A stretch of DNA of 64,000 nt from Treponema sp. (lineage in GTDB: Bacteria; Spirochaetota; Spirochaetia; Treponematales; Breznakiellaceae): assembly GCA_031266775.1 (NCBI GenBank), contig JAISAQ010000061.1, positions 1-64,000 of the forward strand. The letters run 5' to 3'. The notes under the pieces are model-generated. The model made no database searches and was not told the DNA's origin. It saw only the letters and a list, made by a program, of their open reading frames with translations. The position numbers were made by a program, and so were the translations under genes. Shown here piece by piece: positions 62,494 through 64,000 of the stretch (positions are counted from its first letter, which is position 1; every line of letters begins with the position of its first letter).

Positions 62494-64000
62494 ATCGCTG
62501 TTTTTTACCGGCGGCTATAATCCGGTTTACCAGATTGTTTTGGTCGCTGAAATACTGCGCCAGGTTTTTTCCTTCCAGCGCTACCGGCAGCAGCCACTGG
62601 ATCATATTGGAATAATAATCATGGCCCCATATCGGCTGTCCGCTGCAAGAATCGTAAAGGCAGTACTGATCCCAGGGAGTACAGGTATGGAGGGCTATCA
62701 TTTCATAAAGCCGCTTGCCAATTTCAAGCCCCTGCTCCCGGCGTCCCTTGTAGAGGAAAGTCGTCACTGCGGCAAAACTCTCCCCAATAAATATCTGGGC
62801 GGAATGATCGTTGGCTTCGTCCAGTTGTATCCGGGATTCTAAAACACCGCCGCCCTTATCCCTGCTTCTTTCAAACTGAACGGAATAGAAACGTTCTCCA
62901 TTGGGAGTAACACCGTTAACCATGCCAAAAGCGGTGGCTCCTGCATTGAGCCTTAAAACAGCATCCAGAACCAGTCCGGTTTTCTTTTCATCCACCACGG
63001 GACCGGTACCGGTAATTGCAGCACACCATTCCGTCATAAGCTGATTCCCCAAGCTTACCTCGCAGTTTTCCTTTCCCTCAGGATTTGTCCACAGCCGGTA
63101 GTAGTCACCCCGCCAGAGTTTTTCGTCAAAGGCCTTTATACCCTTTGCAAAGGCACCGTCACATTCAGCGGCGAACTCCCCGTCCTCCATCAGGTTTGCT
63201 GTAGCGGCGGCGGCCTTGAGGGTGGCAAGCCAAACGCCCGCCACATATACCGAAGTGCCCCACCAGGGCCAAATATCGTAGAATTGATTGGCCGGCCATA
63301 TTTCGCCGGGAAGTACGTGGGGTTGATCGTTGACCAGGCCGTCGCCGTCATCATCCAGGGTATAATGATACCGTACGGCGCGCTTGAGGGATTCGTAGTA
63401 TTCCTTCAGTTTTTCCTTATTCCCGGTACGCTGGTACCACCGGAGGATCTGCTGAACATAGTACCCTGCGTCCAGGGGGTGCTGGCAGTGATACCGTACA
63501 TCCCGCATAGAAGTTTCAAGGCCGAAGGAAAAGCAGATCTCCCCATCCTCAGCCTGGAAATGGCGGAAGGCCCTGAGGGCGGTTTCTTCCAGTTCGGGAA
63601 AGAAAAACAGGAAGGGAAAATGTCCGTGCATACGGCATACCATGGTTTCCGTAATCGGACAGCCACGGTGGCTCTCATTGTGGGTGAACCACCCGCAATC
63701 CCCGCTCCACCATTCGTCCTTTCGGGTTTTGGCGATCCAAACGGTGTTTTTAGCAATACTGTACATGTTCTGGACAAGGGCGTCCTTGAGCCAGGGGGGA
63801 TAATCTTCCGCGTAGATGATCCCCTGCCAGTTCTGTGACCGCCTGAGCCAAAGATCGAAATTATCCAGCACCAATTGCGCCGTTTCTGCGGCCGATTTAT
63901 AAAGGGTAGCATAAAAGTTAACATGGGCTTCGTTGCCTTTGTCCCGCCAGTGGGGAGCATACCAGGAAAATACCGCCCGAAGAGAGACCGTTTCTCCCGG
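62492..64000 (-). CDS. GH116-like glycosidase, N-terminus beyond the window
   Basis: 502 visible codons with the 5' end cut by the window edge: reading continues in frame through 64000 (VFSWYAPHWRDKGNEAHVNFYATLYKSAAETA) with no start. The (alpha/alpha)6-barrel pattern is similar to GH116 (DUF608) enzymes, which act on beta-glucosides, xylosides or glucosylceramide: WSGDCGWFTHNESHRGC, DDDGDGLVNDQPHVLPG, FYDIWPWWGTSVYVAGVWLATLKAAAATA, and FGMVNGVTPNGE. The final DQYCLYDSCSGQPIWGHDYYSNMI matches the family end. Exact substrate unknown. Upstream of rhaM on the minus strand, it likely shares its transcript. Confidence 0.85.
   Translation of the reverse strand, partial: PGETVSLRAVFSWYAPHWRDKGNEAHVNFYATLYKSAAETAQLVLDNFDLWLRRSQNWQGIIYAEDYPPWLKDALVQNMYSIAKNTVWIAKTRKDEWWSGDCGWFTHNESHRGCPITETMVCRMHGHFPFLFFFPELEETALRAFRHFQAEDGEICFSFGLETSMRDVRYHCQHPLDAGYYVQQILRWYQRTGNKEKLKEYYESLKRAVRYHYTLDDDGDGLVNDQPHVLPGEIWPANQFYDIWPWWGTSVYVAGVWLATLKAAAATANLMEDGEFAAECDGAFAKGIKAFDEKLWRGDYYRLWTNPEGKENCEVSLGNQLMTEWCAAITGTGPVVDEKKTGLVLDAVLRLNAGATAFGMVNGVTPNGERFYSVQFERSRDKGGGVLESRIQLDEANDHSAQIFIGESFAAVTTFLYKGRREQGLEIGKRLYEMIALHTCTPWDQYCLYDSCSGQPIWGHDYYSNMIQWLLPVALEGKNLAQYFSDQNNLVNRIIAAGKKQR

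Overview
The window looks like chromosomal DNA of a GC-rich, saccharolytic spirochaete, most likely a Treponema relative. The best markers are an adjacent pheS/pheT pair of the archaeal/eukaryotic type, which spirochaetes carry, a periplasm-to-outer-membrane repertoire with several proteins ending in aromatic beta-barrel strands, and many Rpn-type nuclease remnants and dispersed palindromes. There are two tRNA genes (initiator Met, Leu-UAA), no rRNA, no CRISPR array and no complete insertion sequence.

Layout. 0-8 kb: a lipoprotein and an exported trypsin-like protease with a beta-barrel-like tail, facing a leftward chain of GH3 beta-glucosidase, PcrA helicase and a degenerate aminotransferase-like protein. 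8-11 kb: tRNA-fMet with a textbook promoter and terminator, then a lipoprotein protease. 11-18.5 kb (leftward): a peptide-family ABC importer followed by a GH51 arabinofuranosidase, an arabino-oligosaccharide uptake and cleavage operon with an intra-operon terminator after the binding protein. 18.6-23.7 kb: a VapBC-type toxin-antitoxin pair translationally chained to an SDR oxidoreductase, facing clpB and an ArsR-like regulator. 23.8-31.3 kb: HAD phosphatase, phosphofructokinase coupled to an Rpn nuclease, a repeat-rich gap, an outer membrane protein, mobile-element scars, and parAB. 31.4-39 kb: a Cof-type HAD, CBS-HATPase, DRTGG and PHP cluster, an NlpC/P60 hydrolase with a beta-barrel-like tail, and pheST. 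39-51.6 kb: a RelE-type toxin-antitoxin, a second peptide-family ABC system interrupted by a hemerythrin gene, a full-length Lhr helicase and the redox repressor Rex behind a 26-bp repeat array. 51.7-64 kb: tRNA-Leu, a LacI regulator and a divergent operon of glycosidase, sugar ABC transporter, two zinc dehydrogenases, two SDRs and a cyclase-family hydrolase, facing an L-rhamnose mutarotase and a GH116-like glycosidase cut by the window end. This last region is probably an oligosaccharide/6-deoxysugar import and oxidation locus.

The most unusual signal is regulatory. Six genes without a Shine-Dalgarno sequence (8780, 23851, 31333 on the minus strand, 31406, 37234, 39786) each have a -10 hexamer exactly 6 nt before the ATG, five of them with a -35 hexamer at 17-18 nt. 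This predicts systematic leaderless transcription alongside ordinary Shine-Dalgarno genes. Other notable points are the hydrolase plus beta-barrel fusions, the rex operator array, an inverted repeat inside the tRNA-Leu promoter, a family of intergenic palindromes with a common core, and the toxin-antitoxin/SDR overlap chain. All family assignments were made by reading translated motifs, without any database search.
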